Assembly (NCBI RefSeq): GCF_002929825.1
Contig: NZ_PJJN01000024.1
Span: 1-64,000 of the forward strand
Length of the DNA stretch: 64,000 nucleotides
Direction of reading: 5' to 3'
Source: Cryobacterium sp. Y29
GTDB lineage: Bacteria; Actinomycetota; Actinomycetes; Actinomycetales; Microbacteriaceae
In this document: positions 63,851 through 64,000 of the stretch, in pieces
Layout of the letters: each line of letters starts with the position of its first letter
How positions within the stretch are numbered: position 1 is the first letter of the stretch
Program-made: the position numbers and the translations under genes
Notes under the pieces: generated by a model
Told to the model about the DNA's origin: nothing
Seen by the model: the letters and a program-made list of their open reading frames with translations, nothing else
The model's database searches: none

Positions 63851-64000
63851 CTACCCTTTTTTGATCGTGACGAGGGTGTCGTCGGGCACGTAGTAGTTGT
63901 CTGCAAAGTCAATCTTGGTGGTCGTCGGGGCGATCACGGCGCAGTTGGAAAGGCGAGAATCACGGCCGAAACTGTTGTCGGTAATGGTCGCTCCCTTGAT
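63851..64000 (-). CDS. partial gene, C-terminal end of a probable right-handed beta-helix protein
   Basis: The last 49 residues of a protein whose start lies beyond the window: IKGATITDNSFGRDSRLSNC, then AVIAPTTTKIDFADNYYVPD and DTLVTIKKG. The pattern 'I-x-N-x-F-G-R ... C-A-x-I-A-P-T ... N-x-Y-x-x-D-T' is what I recall from the last turns of secreted beta-helix (pectate-lyase-fold) proteins of Microbacteriaceae. A terminator follows at 63731-63758, which supports a real transcription end. The assignment rests on a short stretch. Confidence 0.55.
   Translation of the reverse strand: MKGATITDNSFGRDSRLSNCAVIAPTTTKIDFADNYYVPDDTLVTIKKG

Overview
The window is high-GC actinobacterial DNA. The family is most likely Microbacteriaceae. 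I infer this from the codon style, a penicillin-binding protein of the type seen in that family, a GAF-ANTAR regulator, a WYL remnant, a DtxR/IdeR-type iron box and MHS/CUT1/RbsABC transport genes. It carries no rRNA, tRNA, CRISPR array or intact transposase. The content is accessory and catabolic, with several gene remnants.

Layout. 0.5-10 kb holds single genes: a GlcG/HbpS-like protein, catalase-peroxidase KatG, a decayed lipoprotein, a MarR regulator with a palindrome upstream, a bifunctional penicillin-binding protein and a chromate transporter. 9.7-18.3 kb is a TetR-controlled operon: acyl-CoA ligase, SDR, ACAD11-like dehydrogenase, aminoglycoside-phosphotransferase-like kinase, thiolase, a truncated 3-hydroxyacyl-CoA dehydrogenase and an MHS permease. 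Its gene set matches levulinate / 4-hydroxy acid degradation through a 4-phosphoacyl-CoA. 18.3-26.6 kb is a LacI-controlled oligosaccharide locus: CUT1 ABC importer, GH43 lipoprotein, aldose epimerase and GH2 glycosidase, with two related operators. 26.6-33.3 kb is a mosaic of RHS toxin debris, an unusual photolyase-like flavoprotein, a sigma/anti-sigma-like pair, an aldo-keto reductase and an IS fragment. 33.3-36 kb is a single large gene behind an iron box; it fuses an adenylation domain, a carrier domain and a membrane acyltransferase.

36-62 kb is a large polyol/sugar catabolic island read mainly on the minus strand. It has two RbsABC-type importers, one ending in a PepD dipeptidase gene. 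A divergent epoxide hydrolase / BKACE (DUF849) pair, a lipoate ligase-like gene and a SorC-family regulator lie between the importer operons. A seven-gene operon encodes E1-alpha, E1-beta, a free-standing lipoyl carrier, a GlpD-like dehydrogenase, a GlpK-like kinase, a class II aldolase and an E2 catalytic core without lipoyl domain. The second importer operon continues into an AraM-like dehydrogenase, an FGGY kinase and an AraL/NagD-like phosphatase. A recurring element near TGCATATTTATTCA sits in front of four transcription starts here and probably unites them into one SorC regulon.

The window ends with a GAF-ANTAR gene, a WYL-domain remnant, a minus-strand terminator and the C-terminal end of a probable beta-helix protein that runs off the edge. 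The strongest candidates for undescribed biology are the split lipoyl-dependent complex within the polyol operon, the iron-boxed adenylation-carrier-acyltransferase fusion and the compact 4-hydroxy acid operon.
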